From Bacillota bacterium (GTDB taxonomy: Bacteria; Bacillota; Clostridia; Clostridiales; Clostridiaceae), in assembly GCA_021781745.1 (NCBI GenBank), contig JAJXWH010000014.1:1-64000 (forward strand): a DNA stretch of 64,000 nt, read 5' to 3'. A program made the translations under genes and the position numbers. The notes under the pieces were generated by a model. The model searched no databases. It had not been told where the DNA came from and saw only the letters and a program-made list of their open reading frames with translations. Shown here piece by piece: positions 45,826-54,710 of the stretch; position 1 is the stretch's first letter; every line of letters starts with the position of its first letter.

Positions 45826-46962
45826 ATGAAACAACTAATTCTGAACCCTACAATATACAAATATGATGACTGCAAAACTTTTTGTAAGGAATTCCGTATT
45901 GGAAAAGATGATTTGGTAATTACAAATAAAAGGATTTATGATGATTACCTGAAATCTAATGTAAATGAAGCTGCTGTTTTGTTCAGAGAAAACTATGGAA
46001 GTGGTGAGCCTTCAGATGAGATGGTTGAGGCTATGTATGAAAATATTAAGAGGATATCTTATGAGAGGGTTATCGCCATTGGGGGAGGGTCTATTCTCGA
46101 TATAGGAAAATTATTTGCTTTAAAAAATATTTCACCAGCTATAGATTTGTTTGATCATAAGGTAGAAATTATAAAGGAAAAAGAACTGATTTTAGTGCCA
46201 ACTACATGCGGTACTGGAAGCGAAGTTACAAATATTTCAATCTTAGAATTAAAGAAAAGAAATACTAAAATGGGACTAGCGACAGACGAATTGTATGCTG
46301 ATAGTGCTGTTATGATACCAGAATTACTACAGTGTTTGCCATTTGATGTGTTTGCAACTAGTTCAATAGATGCATTTATTCACGCAATAGAATCATATTT
46401 ATCGCCTAAAGCAACCGCACATACAAAGCTTTTTTCTATAAAAGCAATGGAGATAATACTTAAAGGTTACACAAAGATTAAAGAAGAAGGAAAGGATGCA
46501 AGTAAAGAGATATTAGATGATTTTCTTTTAGCGAGTAATTATGCTGGAATTGCATTTGGAAATGCAGGATGTGCAGCAGTTCATGCAATGAGTTATCCGT
46601 TAAGTGCAGCATATCATGTACCCCATGGAGAAGCTAACTATGTTATGTTTACAGAAATATTTAAAGTGTATCAAAAAATTAATCCAGATGGGGAAATTAA
46701 AGAACTGAATAAATTCTTAGCTTCCCTACTGAAATGTACTGAGGATAGGGTTTATGAATATATAGAAAATTTATTAAATAATTTAATTACAAAGAAGTCT
46801 CTATCTGAATATGGGGTTAGCAAAGGAGAATTATCAGTGTTTACAGATAGTGTAATTGAAAAACAGCAAAGATTAATGGTTAACAATTATATAGAATTAG
46901 ATAGGGATCAAGTTTATGATATATATAGGACATTATATAAAAAATTTAATTCAGAGCAATAA
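45826..46962 (+). CDS. Iron-containing alcohol dehydrogenase, 4-hydroxybutyrate dehydrogenase type
   Basis: A 378-residue group-III alcohol dehydrogenase. GGGSILDIGK binds NAD(P), VPTTCGTGSEVTNIS is the central motif, and the metal ligands come from the Asp/His in SIDAFIHAIES, AAVHAMSYPL and YHVPHGEANY. Sequence blocks such as EPSDEM, IAIGGGSI, LATDELYA, NYAGIAFGNAG and VIEKQQRLMVNNY closely resemble the 4-hydroxybutyrate dehydrogenase of Clostridium kluyveri as I remember it. It would reduce succinate semialdehyde to 4-hydroxybutyrate with NADH. Start was set at the ATG with GAGGAGGGG 10 nt upstream. The 46963-47278 gap behind it has no recognisable feature besides AT-rich DNA. Confidence 0.85.
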   Translation: MKQLILNPTIYKYDDCKTFCKEFRIGKDDLVITNKRIYDDYLKSNVNEAAVLFRENYGSGEPSDEMVEAMYENIKRISYERVIAIGGGSILDIGKLFALKNISPAIDLFDHKVEIIKEKELILVPTTCGTGSEVTNISILELKKRNTKMGLATDELYADSAVMIPELLQCLPFDVFATSSIDAFIHAIESYLSPKATAHTKLFSIKAMEIILKGYTKIKEEGKDASKEILDDFLLASNYAGIAFGNAGCAAVHAMSYPLSAAYHVPHGEANYVMFTEIFKVYQKINPDGEIKELNKFLASLLKCTEDRVYEYIENLLNNLITKKSLSEYGVSKGELSVFTDSVIEKQQRLMVNNYIELDRDQVYDIYRTLYKKFNSEQ

Positions 46963-47278
46963 AGTCTTGAATTGAGACTAAATAAGTAGTAGAATAAAAC
47001 AAATGAGTTTTAAGCATATATAATATATATTGCAAATTAAGAAATAAAAAAGTTATAATTGTTATAAGGTATTGCAAAATTTAAAAGTTATTTGAAAATA
47101 TAGTAAAGTTTAGATTTATGCTTTTTTTTAGGTCTATAATTCAGATGGTTTTAATAGGATATATATTTTGTATGCATCGTAATATTTATTATGGAAATAG
47201 AGAAATATGCATTTAACTCTAATAAAAGATAAAAAATAATAAGTAATAAGCAGATTTAATTTAAGGGGGATTTATAAA

Positions 47279-48187
47279 ATGATTAGAGTATTAACAAACG
47301 ATGGATTAGAAAGTGCAGCGATTGAATCATTAAGAGCATTAGGAGCAGAAGTTGTTAACGAACATATTGATCAAGATGTATTAGGAGAAAAATTAAAGGA
47401 TTTTGATGCAATAGTTATAAGATCAGCTACTAAGCTTACTTCTGACGTATTTGCAGTAGAAAAAGGTGGAAACTTAAAATTAGCTATAAGAGCTGGTGTA
47501 GGAATAGATAATATAGATATTCCTGCTGGGGAAGCTGCAGGGGTTACAGTAAGAAATACTCCAGCTGCTAGTTCAGATTCAGTTGCAGAACTTGCAATTG
47601 GTCATATGTTTGCACTTGCAAGATTTATTGCTATATCTAACTATACTATGAGAAATGGTGAATGGAATAAAAAGAAATATGAAGGAACTGAAATTGCAGG
47701 TAAAACACTTGGAATTGTTGGTATGGGCAGAATAGGTCAATCTTTAGCTAAAAAGGCTACAGCTTTAGGCATGAAGGTTGTATATTATACAATTGAAGGA
47801 AAGCATGATGATTTAGCTTATGATTTTGTTTCATTAGAAGAAGTATTGAAGACTTCAGATTTTATCTCTCTTCACGTTCCATACGATAAAGCAGCTGGTT
47901 CATTAATAGGAAAGAAAGAATTAGAATTAATGAAGAATACAGCATATCTTATTAACTGTGCTAGAGGTAAAGTTGTTGATGAGGCAGCATTAATAGAAGC
48001 TCTTGATAATGGAGAAATTGCTGGAGCAGGTATTGACGTATTCGAGGAAGAACCAACTAAAAATGAAAAGTTAGTTAATCATCCAAAAGTTAGTGCTACA
48101 CCACATATTGGAGCTGCAACTGCAGAAGCTCAAACAAGAATAGGTGAGGAAGTAGTTTCAATAATTAAAGAATTCTTTAAGTTATAA
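47279..48187 (+). CDS. serA: Phosphoglycerate dehydrogenase family protein, short form
   Basis: A 302-residue D-2-hydroxyacid dehydrogenase. The nucleotide-binding GIVGMGRIGQ, the catalytic Arg in INCARGKVVDEAAL, Glu in GIDVFEEEP and His in TPHIGAATAEAQ are present. It lacks the C-terminal ACT and intervening domains, like other short clostridial SerA proteins, so serine feedback through ACT is not expected. It pairs with a DUF1015 gene 21 bp downstream, the common clostridial arrangement for serine biosynthesis. AAGGGGG lies 8-9 nt before the ATG. Confidence 0.9.
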   Translation: MIRVLTNDGLESAAIESLRALGAEVVNEHIDQDVLGEKLKDFDAIVIRSATKLTSDVFAVEKGGNLKLAIRAGVGIDNIDIPAGEAAGVTVRNTPAASSDSVAELAIGHMFALARFIAISNYTMRNGEWNKKKYEGTEIAGKTLGIVGMGRIGQSLAKKATALGMKVVYYTIEGKHDDLAYDFVSLEEVLKTSDFISLHVPYDKAAGSLIGKKELELMKNTAYLINCARGKVVDEAALIEALDNGEIAGAGIDVFEEEPTKNEKLVNHPKVSATPHIGAATAEAQTRIGEEVVSIIKEFFKL

Positions 48188-48208
48188 TTATTTAGGAGGA
48201 ATTTTTCA

Positions 48209-49465
48209 ATGGCAGTAGTTAAGGCATTTAAGGGAATAAGGCCGGTTAAGGAATTAGCTTCAAAAATAGCTGCTTTACCTTATGATGTAATGAATAGTGA
48301 TGAAGCAAGAGAAATGGTAGTTGGAAATTCACACTCATTTCTTCATGTTGATAGACCAGAAATAGATTTAGACCCATCAATAGATATACATGATCCTAAG
48401 GTATATGAAAAGGCTAGAGAAAATCTTGATAGAATGATAGCGGATGGAGAATTCATTCAAGATGAAAAGCCTTGTCTTTACATATATAGACAAATAATGA
48501 ATGGAAGATCTCAAACAGGGATAGTATTTTGTGCATCAATTGATGATTATATGAATAATGTTATAAAAAAGCATGAATTTACTAGAGCAGATAAGGAACA
48601 GGATAGAATTAACCATGTTGATTATTGTGATGCAAATACTGGACCTATCTTCTTAACATATAAGGAAGATCAAATTGCTTCTGAAATAATTGATGCTTGG
48701 ATTCAAAATGAAAGTAAAAGAAAGCCAGTATATAATTTTGTGGCTGAAGATGGAATCACTCATATTGTTTGGGTTATAGATAATGATATTATTATAAGTG
48801 AATTAATAGATTTATTTAAAGAAATAGATTATCTATATATTGCTGATGGTCACCATAGATCAGCATCTGCAGTAAAGGTTGGGTTAAAGAGAAGAGCTGA
48901 GAATCCTAATTATACTGGAGACGAAGAATTTAACTATTTCCTAGCGGTTGCATTCCCAGATAATGATTTAATGGTTATGGATTATAATAGAGTAGTTAAA
49001 GACTTAAATGGTTTAACTAAAGATGAATTAATCGAAGAGCTTAAGGAAAAATTTATCGTGAAAGAATCAACTAGTGAAGAGCCGGTAAAACCAGCTAAAA
49101 AGCATACATTTGGAATGTATGTAGAGGAAAAGTGGTATTTACTAGAAGCTAAGGACGGGATCTATAATGCTGAAGATCCAATAGATAGTCTTGATGTTGC
49201 AATACTTCAAAACAACGTTTTAACTCCTATTTTAGGAATTGAAGATGTAAGAACTTCAGATAGAATAGATTTTATTGGTGGAATTAGAGGGCTTAAGGAG
49301 CTTGAAAGAAGAGTTCATACTGATATGAAGATAGCATTTTCAATGTATCCTACTGAAGTTAGTGACATAATGAGTGTTGCCGATATTGGAGAAGTAATGC
49401 CACCAAAATCAACTTGGTTCGAACCAAAGCTTAGAAGTGGATTATTTGTTCATAAATTAAAATAA
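48209..49465 (+). CDS. DUF1015 family protein
   Basis: A 418-residue soluble protein of the DUF1015 family. Hallmarks are AFKGIRPVKELASKIAALPY near the start, SHSFLHVDRPE, YIYRQ and the central IADGHHRSASA, a possible metal or phosphate site. Its function is not experimentally assigned; frequent linkage with serA suggests a role around serine metabolism. TAGGAGGA precedes the ATG, and it is co-transcribed with serA, ending before the terminator at 49558. Confidence 0.9.
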   Translation: MAVVKAFKGIRPVKELASKIAALPYDVMNSDEAREMVVGNSHSFLHVDRPEIDLDPSIDIHDPKVYEKARENLDRMIADGEFIQDEKPCLYIYRQIMNGRSQTGIVFCASIDDYMNNVIKKHEFTRADKEQDRINHVDYCDANTGPIFLTYKEDQIASEIIDAWIQNESKRKPVYNFVAEDGITHIVWVIDNDIIISELIDLFKEIDYLYIADGHHRSASAVKVGLKRRAENPNYTGDEEFNYFLAVAFPDNDLMVMDYNRVVKDLNGLTKDELIEELKEKFIVKESTSEEPVKPAKKHTFGMYVEEKWYLLEAKDGIYNAEDPIDSLDVAILQNNVLTPILGIEDVRTSDRIDFIGGIRGLKELERRVHTDMKIAFSMYPTEVSDIMSVADIGEVMPPKSTWFEPKLRSGLFVHKLK

Positions 49466-49477
49466 TTGTCTCCGTCA

Positions 49478-50115
49478 AAAAAAGATTAACTAAGAAATAA
49501 AAAAGATTGACTACGTGGCGGAGCAGTAAAAAAGAGAACAAAAAGAGAATAAAAGAGAGAGCATAAAAGCGAGAAGAACACAGCCTTCGGGTCGGTTTTC
49601 TTAATTCGAATTTATGCTCTTTTTTTCGTTCATTTTACAGGCTCTTTTTAGTTTTTATTCAATTTTCCTTCATTATATATAGTCATACTTTTTTTAACGG
49701 CTCTTTCCTGGCTACTGTCCTTGTAGTAGTAATGGTGAGACTTCAGAGGCTTATTACCAATTCCTTGCTTTATGCAATCTTTTTTTTACAGGAACATAGT
49801 TAGAATTTAAATTATGAATTAAAAAATGATTAGAGATAATGAAGAGTGAATAAGAGAAAAATATTTATTTCCATAAATAGTGCTGAGAACTGTTGATATA
49901 AGGGATGTAGGAGTTTTTATATCATCAAATAGATGGAGTTATTATTTGGAAGTGAGAAGTATAAAATAAAAAAGATTGATTATAGCAAAATATAGAATAA
50001 ATATCGCAAAAGAAAGCTTAAATATTGTAAAAAATAGATTGACCATTAGATAAAAAAGATTGGACGAAGTAAAAGAATGATTAACTAAAAATAATAAAGA
50101 TTGCATGAACGAAAA
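49478..50115. repeat. Scattered AAAAAGATTGA-type repeats in gene-poor DNA
   Basis: Variants of AAAAAAGATTGAC/AAC-TA occur about seven times: near 49479, 49502, 49968, 50022, 50052, 50083 and 50098. The spacing is irregular. The stretch between the terminator and 50269 shows no coding region: frames are short and interrupted. Confidence 0.4.
49558..49627 (+). terminator. Long-stem terminator after serA-DUF1015
   Basis: AGAGCATAAA (49558-49567) pairs with TTTATGCTCT (49611-49620), with a nested AGAA/TTCT and GCC-ttcg-GGT hairpin inside, followed by seven T residues. The stem is longer and more elaborate than the other terminators in the window. Confidence 0.75.
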
Positions 50116-50269
50116 CAAAGTTTACCTATAAATTTAAAAAAAATAGGTGAATAAAAAAATGTATAATTTTTTTATAAATTTTCTTAAATAATATTAATTT
50201 CAAGATACACTTTTATTGTATTAAAAAGAACAAATAGTTTATAAAAATATTTTTTTAGGAGAGATAAGT

Positions 50270-50542
50270 ATGTTAAAAGGTCCAAAACGTTTTGTTAAAT
50301 GTGAAGGTATGAATCATTATAAGGTAGATATTAATAATGGAGAGCGTACAATCTACTTTTGGTCAGACGCTCCAAGGAAAGTAACAAAAGTGTTGTTAAT
50401 AGTTTGGTTTAAACACTTAGGAAAGAGTGGAGACTATAGTACAATGCATGAGTTGTTTGAAGAATGTAACTATAGAATGAAAGATAGCAATGATGAAATA
50501 GAGAGATATATAAATTTAACTTTGGATGAAGTAACTTTGTAA
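50270..50542 (+). CDS. Small orphan protein, 90 residues
   Basis: I do not recognise a family. The protein is basic in the first half and acidic at the end, with an aromatic/hydrophobic centre (TIYFWSDAPRKVTKVLLIVW) and a helical C-terminus (TMHELFEECNYRMKDSNDEI). There is no signal peptide or obvious TM helix. AGGAGAG is 6 nt before the ATG and codon use matches the neighbours, so the gene looks real. It stands alone between 800 and 970 bp of non-coding DNA. Confidence 0.6.
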   Translation: MLKGPKRFVKCEGMNHYKVDINNGERTIYFWSDAPRKVTKVLLIVWFKHLGKSGDYSTMHELFEECNYRMKDSNDEIERYINLTLDEVTL

Positions 50543-50662
50543 GATAGTAAACTATATTAAAATGGTTTATAAAAGATAATTTTAAGAAATAAATAAACTT
50601 AAGGAAATCTATATTGTTTATTAATAATATAGATAGTGATAATTAATAAATTTAATAAGTAG

Positions 50663-50785
50663 GATCTGAAATATTTAGAAGAAATAATAGTCGAGAATAA
50701 CGTAAAACATATTAAAGGGGATTTGTCTCCTAATGATTTGAAGAAGCATAGAGATAGATTAATTCATTTTTATCAAAAGAATTGA
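50663..50785 (+). pseudogene. Possible C-terminal remnant of a lost gene
   Basis: A 40-codon open stretch beginning directly after a TAG stop reads like protein with natural codon use (KYLEEIIVENN, KGDLSPNDLKKHRDRL) and ends in TGA. It has no start codon or ribosome binding site. The source family is not recognised. A terminator without an associated gene follows at 50903. Confidence 0.35.
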
Positions 50786-50902
50786 TATGAAATTAGAGAT
50801 AATAAAATATATAAAAGTATCTAAAATTTAATAATGATTTAAATATATGAAATATTAAAAGCGTTGATTTTAATGGAACTCAAAATAAATATAACATCGA
50901 AA

Positions 50903-50939
50903 AAGAAGAATTCTATGGAAATTAGGATTCTTCTTTTTT
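50903..50939 (+). terminator. Orphan terminator in gene-poor DNA
   Basis: AGAAGAATTCT (50904-50914) pairs with AGGATTCTTCT (50924-50934), then TTTTTT. No intact gene precedes it within 350 bp, which supports gene decay at 50663. Confidence 0.65.
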
Positions 50940-51051
50940 ATTCATGATAAGATTTGAGTCGATATAAAAATGTGATTAGCGCATAATTAGATGAAAAATT
51001 TGGAAGTATTAAAATGGTTTCACAATGATTTTATGGGGTTAAATATAGATT

Positions 51052-51210
51052 ATGATTAAGTTAACAAATAAAAAAATAGGAACAGTTGAACTTTACAGAA
51101 TAAAACTTCGTGAAAATGAATTATTAGAGAATAATACTAATTTAGCCCAAGAACAGTTTGAAATATTTCAATGTATATGTTCATATAAGAATTCTGATGG
51201 ACTTGCATAA
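51052..51210 (+). CDS. Small open frame or gene remnant, 52 residues
   Basis: ATG at 51052 opens 52 codons (MIKLTNKKIGTVELYRIKLR ...), ending TAA. The residue pattern looks natural, but there is no convincing ribosome binding site. It could be the N-terminus of a truncated gene. No family is recognised. Confidence 0.3.
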   Translation: MIKLTNKKIGTVELYRIKLRENELLENNTNLAQEQFEIFQCICSYKNSDGLA

Positions 51211-51316
51211 GAAATTTTCTTAGCAGAAAAATATCATCTTATTTATAAATGTTTAAAGGAGCAGATATTATGATAAAAACATTTTTTATAAAAAAGATAA
51301 AAAGAAAATAATATAT

Positions 51317-51412
51317 ATGTTGCGATTGGTATTCTACGTTCTATTTCTATGTATTTGCTTTGTATATAAACTTCTTGGATGTAATTTTATTATTGCAACA
51401 TATATATTATAG
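51317..51412 (+). CDS. Candidate 31-residue hydrophobic peptide inside a 16-bp inverted repeat
   Basis: ATG at 51317 encodes a very hydrophobic peptide (LVFYVLFLCICFVYKLLGC core). Its ends overlap ATAATATATATGTTGC (51308-51323) and its exact complement at 51395-51410. A 13-codon frame (MIKTFFIKKIKRK) with a good AAAGGAG site starts at 51270 and ends just before it in another frame. No ribosome binding site is obvious for the hydrophobic frame itself. It may be a small membrane peptide, a type-I-toxin-like gene, or chance. Confidence 0.3.
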   Translation: MLRLVFYVLFLCICFVYKLLGCNFIIATYIL

Positions 51413-51413
51413 A

Positions 51414-51465
51414 TTGACAAATCGAATAAAAAGGAATAATATACTCATATAACCATATGAGTATA
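51414..51465 (+). promoter_or_regulatory. Promoter and operator of the first arsR transcript
   Basis: TTGACA (51414-51419) and TAATAT (51437-51442) are 17 bp apart, a strong vegetative promoter. The -10 box is overlapped by ATACTCATAT (51441-51450) and ATATGAGTAT (51455-51464), a perfect 10-bp dyad with a 4-bp centre, as expected for an ArsR/SmtB repressor that blocks polymerase binding. Confidence 0.75.
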
Positions 51466-51509
51466 TAAGTATTGGATTAAAATGTATATTAACAAAAGGA
51501 AGTGGAAAA

Positions 51510-51863
51510 ATGTATAAACTAACGGATTTATTTAAAGTACTATCAGATGAAACAAGGTTACGAATCTTAGTACTGTTGTATAATAAAGAACTATGTGTTT
51601 GTCAATTACAAGGTATATTAGAAGAGGACTCACAACCTAAGATTTCAAAGCACTTAGCAAAACTTAGAGATATGGGTTTTGTAAAAGATGAGAGAAAAGA
51701 AAAATTTATATTTTACTATTTAACTGATAATCAAGTGCTAAAGGATATTTTGAAAGATATAATAGAGAATTCTAATGAGTATGAAGTAATTAAAGATGAT
51801 TTAGGAAGATTAAAATATGCCGATGAAATTATGGAACGAAAAATGTGTGAAATAAAAAAATAA
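51510..51863 (+). CDS. arsR: ArsR/SmtB-family metalloregulator
   Basis: A 117-residue winged-helix repressor. The DNA-recognition helix is SQPKISKHLAKLRDMGFV and the metal site is ELCVCQL with Cys29 and Cys31, the classical ArsR arsenite/antimonite motif at the start of the helix-turn-helix. Binding of As(III) releases the repressor from its operator, here the dyad at 51441-51464. It heads the block that contains the thioredoxin-like protein and the permease. AAAGGAAG lies 9 nt before the ATG. Confidence 0.92.
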   Translation: MYKLTDLFKVLSDETRLRILVLLYNKELCVCQLQGILEEDSQPKISKHLAKLRDMGFVKDERKEKFIFYYLTDNQVLKDILKDIIENSNEYEVIKDDLGRLKYADEIMERKMCEIKK

Positions 51864-51966
51864 AGAGGTACAGAATTGCTGGTTGGGATTTAATTTCTTT
51901 GGATATATGTTTATATAAATCTAGAGAAATATAAAAATATAAGAAATTAAAAGGAGTTGGATTAAA

Positions 51967-52206
51967 ATGATAATTAAAATTTTAGGAACAGGATGTCCAA
52001 ATTGTAAGAAATTAGAGGCAAATGCTATAAAGGCAGCAGAAGAATTAGGAGCAGATGCTGCTATTGAGAAAGTCACTGATATGAAAGATATTATGGGATA
52101 TGGAGTTATGAGAACACCAGCCATAGTAATTAATGAAAAAGTTAAAATGTATGGCAAGATTTGTACAGTTGATGAAATCAAAAAATATATAAATGACGAA
52201 AGATAA
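51967..52206 (+). CDS. Small thioredoxin-like protein (redox-active disulfide protein 2 type)
   Basis: A 79-residue minimal thioredoxin fold. The redox motif is GCPNCKK with Cys10 and Cys13, and the cis-Pro region is RTPAIVINEK. Proteins of this TIGR00412 type are commonly linked with YraQ/ArsP-like permeases and with arsR. It may deliver or reduce the metal(loid) substrate for the permease. AAAGGAG lies 9 nt before the ATG. A perfect 17-bp stem with one mismatch (52221-52237 with 52242-52258) follows without a T run and could separate this gene from the next in mRNA stability. Confidence 0.88.
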   Translation: MIIKILGTGCPNCKKLEANAIKAAEELGADAAIEKVTDMKDIMGYGVMRTPAIVINEKVKMYGKICTVDEIKKYINDER

Positions 52207-52300
52207 AAAGATATATTAAAATTGGACTTAAACCTAAATTATTAGGTTCAAGTCCAATAATTGCAAATAATACATAAAGATACAGTTAAGGAGGGATTTT

Positions 52301-53269
52301 ATGTTTACACCAGTACAAATGTTTGCAGATTGGCTTGTCTATAATGTTTTCGGTATTGCTAAAGATAGTAGTCTTGGAAGTGCTTTGAATTTCTTTGTAT
52401 TTGATAGTATAAAGATATTTATATTGTTATTAATAATAATTTATGCAATCACGTTTATAAGAAGTTTCTTTCCACCTGAAAAAACGAGAAAAATACTTGC
52501 TAAAAATAAGGGGAGCGCTTTTGTTGGACATGTTCTTGCAGCACTTCTTGGAATAGTAACACCTTTTTGTTCTTGCTCAGCAGTTCCACTTTTTATAGGA
52601 TTTGTGGAAGCAGGAGTGCCGCTTGGGGTAACATTTTCATATTTAATAGCAGCTCCAATGGTAAATGAAGTTGCACTTGGAATGTTATATGGCTTGTTTG
52701 GATGGAAAATAGCTCTTATATATATAGCATCAGGAGAAATCATAGCAATAGTAAGTGGAATCATTTTAGGAAAGATGAAACTTGAAAAGTATGTTGAAGG
52801 TTATGTTTATGAAATAAAGGTAAATTCCGATTTAGATTTACCAGATCCAACAATGAAGGAAAGACTAATGGATTCTTGGACTTTTACAAGAGATTTGATT
52901 AAGAAAATATGGATATATGTAATAATAGGTATTGCAATAGGTGGCGTAATGCATGGCTGGATTCCAGCAGGAGCGCTTGCACAGTATGCTGGTAAAGATA
53001 ATCCATTTGCAGTATTTGTTGCAGTAGCAATAGGAGTACCACTTTATTCAAATGCAGCAGGGGTTATTCCACTTGTTAGTGAACTTACAAGAGCAGGAGT
53101 AGCTACAGGAACAGCACTTGCATTTATGATGGCTGTTACTGCATTAAGTTTACCTGAAATGATTCTATTAAGAAGAGTATTAAAACCTAAACTACTTGCA
53201 ATATTTGTGTCTATAGTTGGGCTTGGAATTGTATTTACAGGGTATATGTTTAACTTTTTAATTGTATAA
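52301..53269 (+). CDS. ArsP/YraQ-type permease (DUF318)
   Basis: A 322-residue membrane protein with about eight transmembrane helices. TPFCSCSAVPLFIGFVEAGV and the second-half repeat GVPLYSNAAGVIPLVSEL are the paired permease signatures; the vicinal CSC cysteines match the trivalent organoarsenical exporters (ArsP). Its position after arsR and a thioredoxin-like gene favours a role in metalloid efflux. AAGGAGGG precedes the ATG. A terminator-like inverted repeat follows. Confidence 0.88.
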   Translation: MFTPVQMFADWLVYNVFGIAKDSSLGSALNFFVFDSIKIFILLLIIIYAITFIRSFFPPEKTRKILAKNKGSAFVGHVLAALLGIVTPFCSCSAVPLFIGFVEAGVPLGVTFSYLIAAPMVNEVALGMLYGLFGWKIALIYIASGEIIAIVSGIILGKMKLEKYVEGYVYEIKVNSDLDLPDPTMKERLMDSWTFTRDLIKKIWIYVIIGIAIGGVMHGWIPAGALAQYAGKDNPFAVFVAVAIGVPLYSNAAGVIPLVSELTRAGVATGTALAFMMAVTALSLPEMILLRRVLKPKLLAIFVSIVGLGIVFTGYMFNFLIV

Positions 53270-53346
53270 TTTATTCAAAATATCAATATAAAGTAAAATT
53301 GCAAATGAAAAATATACTATATATTTAAAGTCAGGCAAGGCAGTAA

Positions 53347-53430
53347 ATTTTATTTATAGCTTATTATTAATTTAAGCTGAACCTTGTTTTAAGGTTAAAT
53401 AGATAAAAATACTGACTTGCTATTTTTTAA
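53347..53430 (+). terminator. Terminator-like inverted repeat after the ArsP-type permease
   Basis: CAAGGCAGTAAATTTT near 53337-53353 pairs imperfectly with AAAATACTGACTTG near 53408-53421, enclosing an internal AACCTT/AAGGTT hairpin, followed by CTATTTTTTAAA. Confidence 0.55.
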
Positions 53431-53469
53431 AACATGACTTTACTAAGATATAATGGAGGGAATTTTAAC

Positions 53470-54636
53470 ATGGAAAATGAGAATATAAATAAAAATAGCA
53501 TTATTTTGTTATTAGGTTTAGCAGGATTTATAGTTATGGCAGATAACTGGGTAGTATCACCTATACTACCTGCCGTAGCTAAAAATTTAAACATTGATAT
53601 AGCAAAAGCAGGTCTGCTTATTACTGCATACATGATTCCATTTGGAATATTTCAAATAATATTTGGACCAATAGCAGATAGATATGGTAAAAAACAAGTT
53701 ATAACTTTTTCTATAATTATGTTTACAATTGCAACTGGTCTATGTGCATTAGGATCCTCACTAACTAATCTAGCAATTTACAGAGCACTTACAGGAATTT
53801 TTGCAGCATCAGTAATGCCAATTTCACTTGCACTTATAGGAGATATATTTCCTATGGAAAAAAGGCAACAAGCAATTGGAACATTTATGGGAATATCATT
53901 TTTAGGGCAAGGCTTAAGCATGGCAATGGGAGGAACTATGGCATTCTTTTTGAACTGGAGAGGTGTATTTATAGCATATGCAGTACTTTCTTTAATACCA
54001 ACAGTACTTTTAATAGCTAATTATAAAAAACTGCCATCAGAAAAAAATCCTAATAGTGAAATATTAAAACCATACTTTAGACTTTTATCTAATTCAAATA
54101 GCTTATTTACTTATTTTATAGTTTTACTTGAAGGAATATTTATAGTAGGAAGTTTTTCATATACAGGTTCATATATAGCTAAAACTTATAATTTTAATTA
54201 TTTTAGCATAGGTATGATATTAACTGCTTTTGGAATAATGTCTGTTATAGGAGGAAGGTTAAGTGGAAAATTAGCTAATAAGCTTGGTCAGAAAAAAGTT
54301 TTAAGTTCAGGACTTATATGTGCATCAATTGCAGATATGATAATTTTCTATTTTGGTAGCAATATTTACTTACTTATTTTAGGGGTAGCACTACTTGGGT
54401 TAGGATTTATTTTAACACATTCAACTTTACTTACAAGAGCAACAGGATTTGCACAAAAAGCAAGAGGAGCAGCAATGTCATTAGTTGCATTTTGTTTTAT
54501 GGGTGGCGGTGGTGTTGGAACTGCCATTGGTGGAAAAATCATTGCATCCTATTCTTTAAATAATTTGTTTATAATATATGGACTTGCACTAATTGTAACG
54601 CTTGTATTAAATTTTTTATTAATACGTGACATATAA
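53470..54636 (+). CDS. MFS transporter, 12 TM
   Basis: A 388-residue major facilitator. The first helix starts at about residue 10; the A-motif between TM2 and TM3 is GPIADRYGKKQ, and the equivalent in the second half is GKLANKLGQKK. WVVSPILPAVAKNLN and the overall pattern place it with drug/efflux-type MFS proteins. Substrate is unknown; in the arsenic block an efflux role is plausible. The ATG at 53470 has GGAGGG about 9 nt upstream, preferred over an ATG at 53434. Confidence 0.85.
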   Translation: MENENINKNSIILLLGLAGFIVMADNWVVSPILPAVAKNLNIDIAKAGLLITAYMIPFGIFQIIFGPIADRYGKKQVITFSIIMFTIATGLCALGSSLTNLAIYRALTGIFAASVMPISLALIGDIFPMEKRQQAIGTFMGISFLGQGLSMAMGGTMAFFLNWRGVFIAYAVLSLIPTVLLIANYKKLPSEKNPNSEILKPYFRLLSNSNSLFTYFIVLLEGIFIVGSFSYTGSYIAKTYNFNYFSIGMILTAFGIMSVIGGRLSGKLANKLGQKKVLSSGLICASIADMIIFYFGSNIYLLILGVALLGLGFILTHSTLLTRATGFAQKARGAAMSLVAFCFMGGGGVGTAIGGKIIASYSLNNLFIIYGLALIVTLVLNFLLIRDI

Positions 54637-54710
54637 GATAAGGTTAAATTCGTGCAAGATACCAAGTATTTAATAATAATATATGATTTTGAAAGGAGAA
54701 AATATAAGAA

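Noticed and set aside
46963..47278. T-box or other riboswitch before serA
   Set aside because: No T-box core, specifier loop or terminator/antiterminator pair is visible in the leader.
49478..50115. CRISPR array
   Set aside because: The AAAAAGATTGA motifs are short, degenerate and irregularly spaced, with no cas genes.
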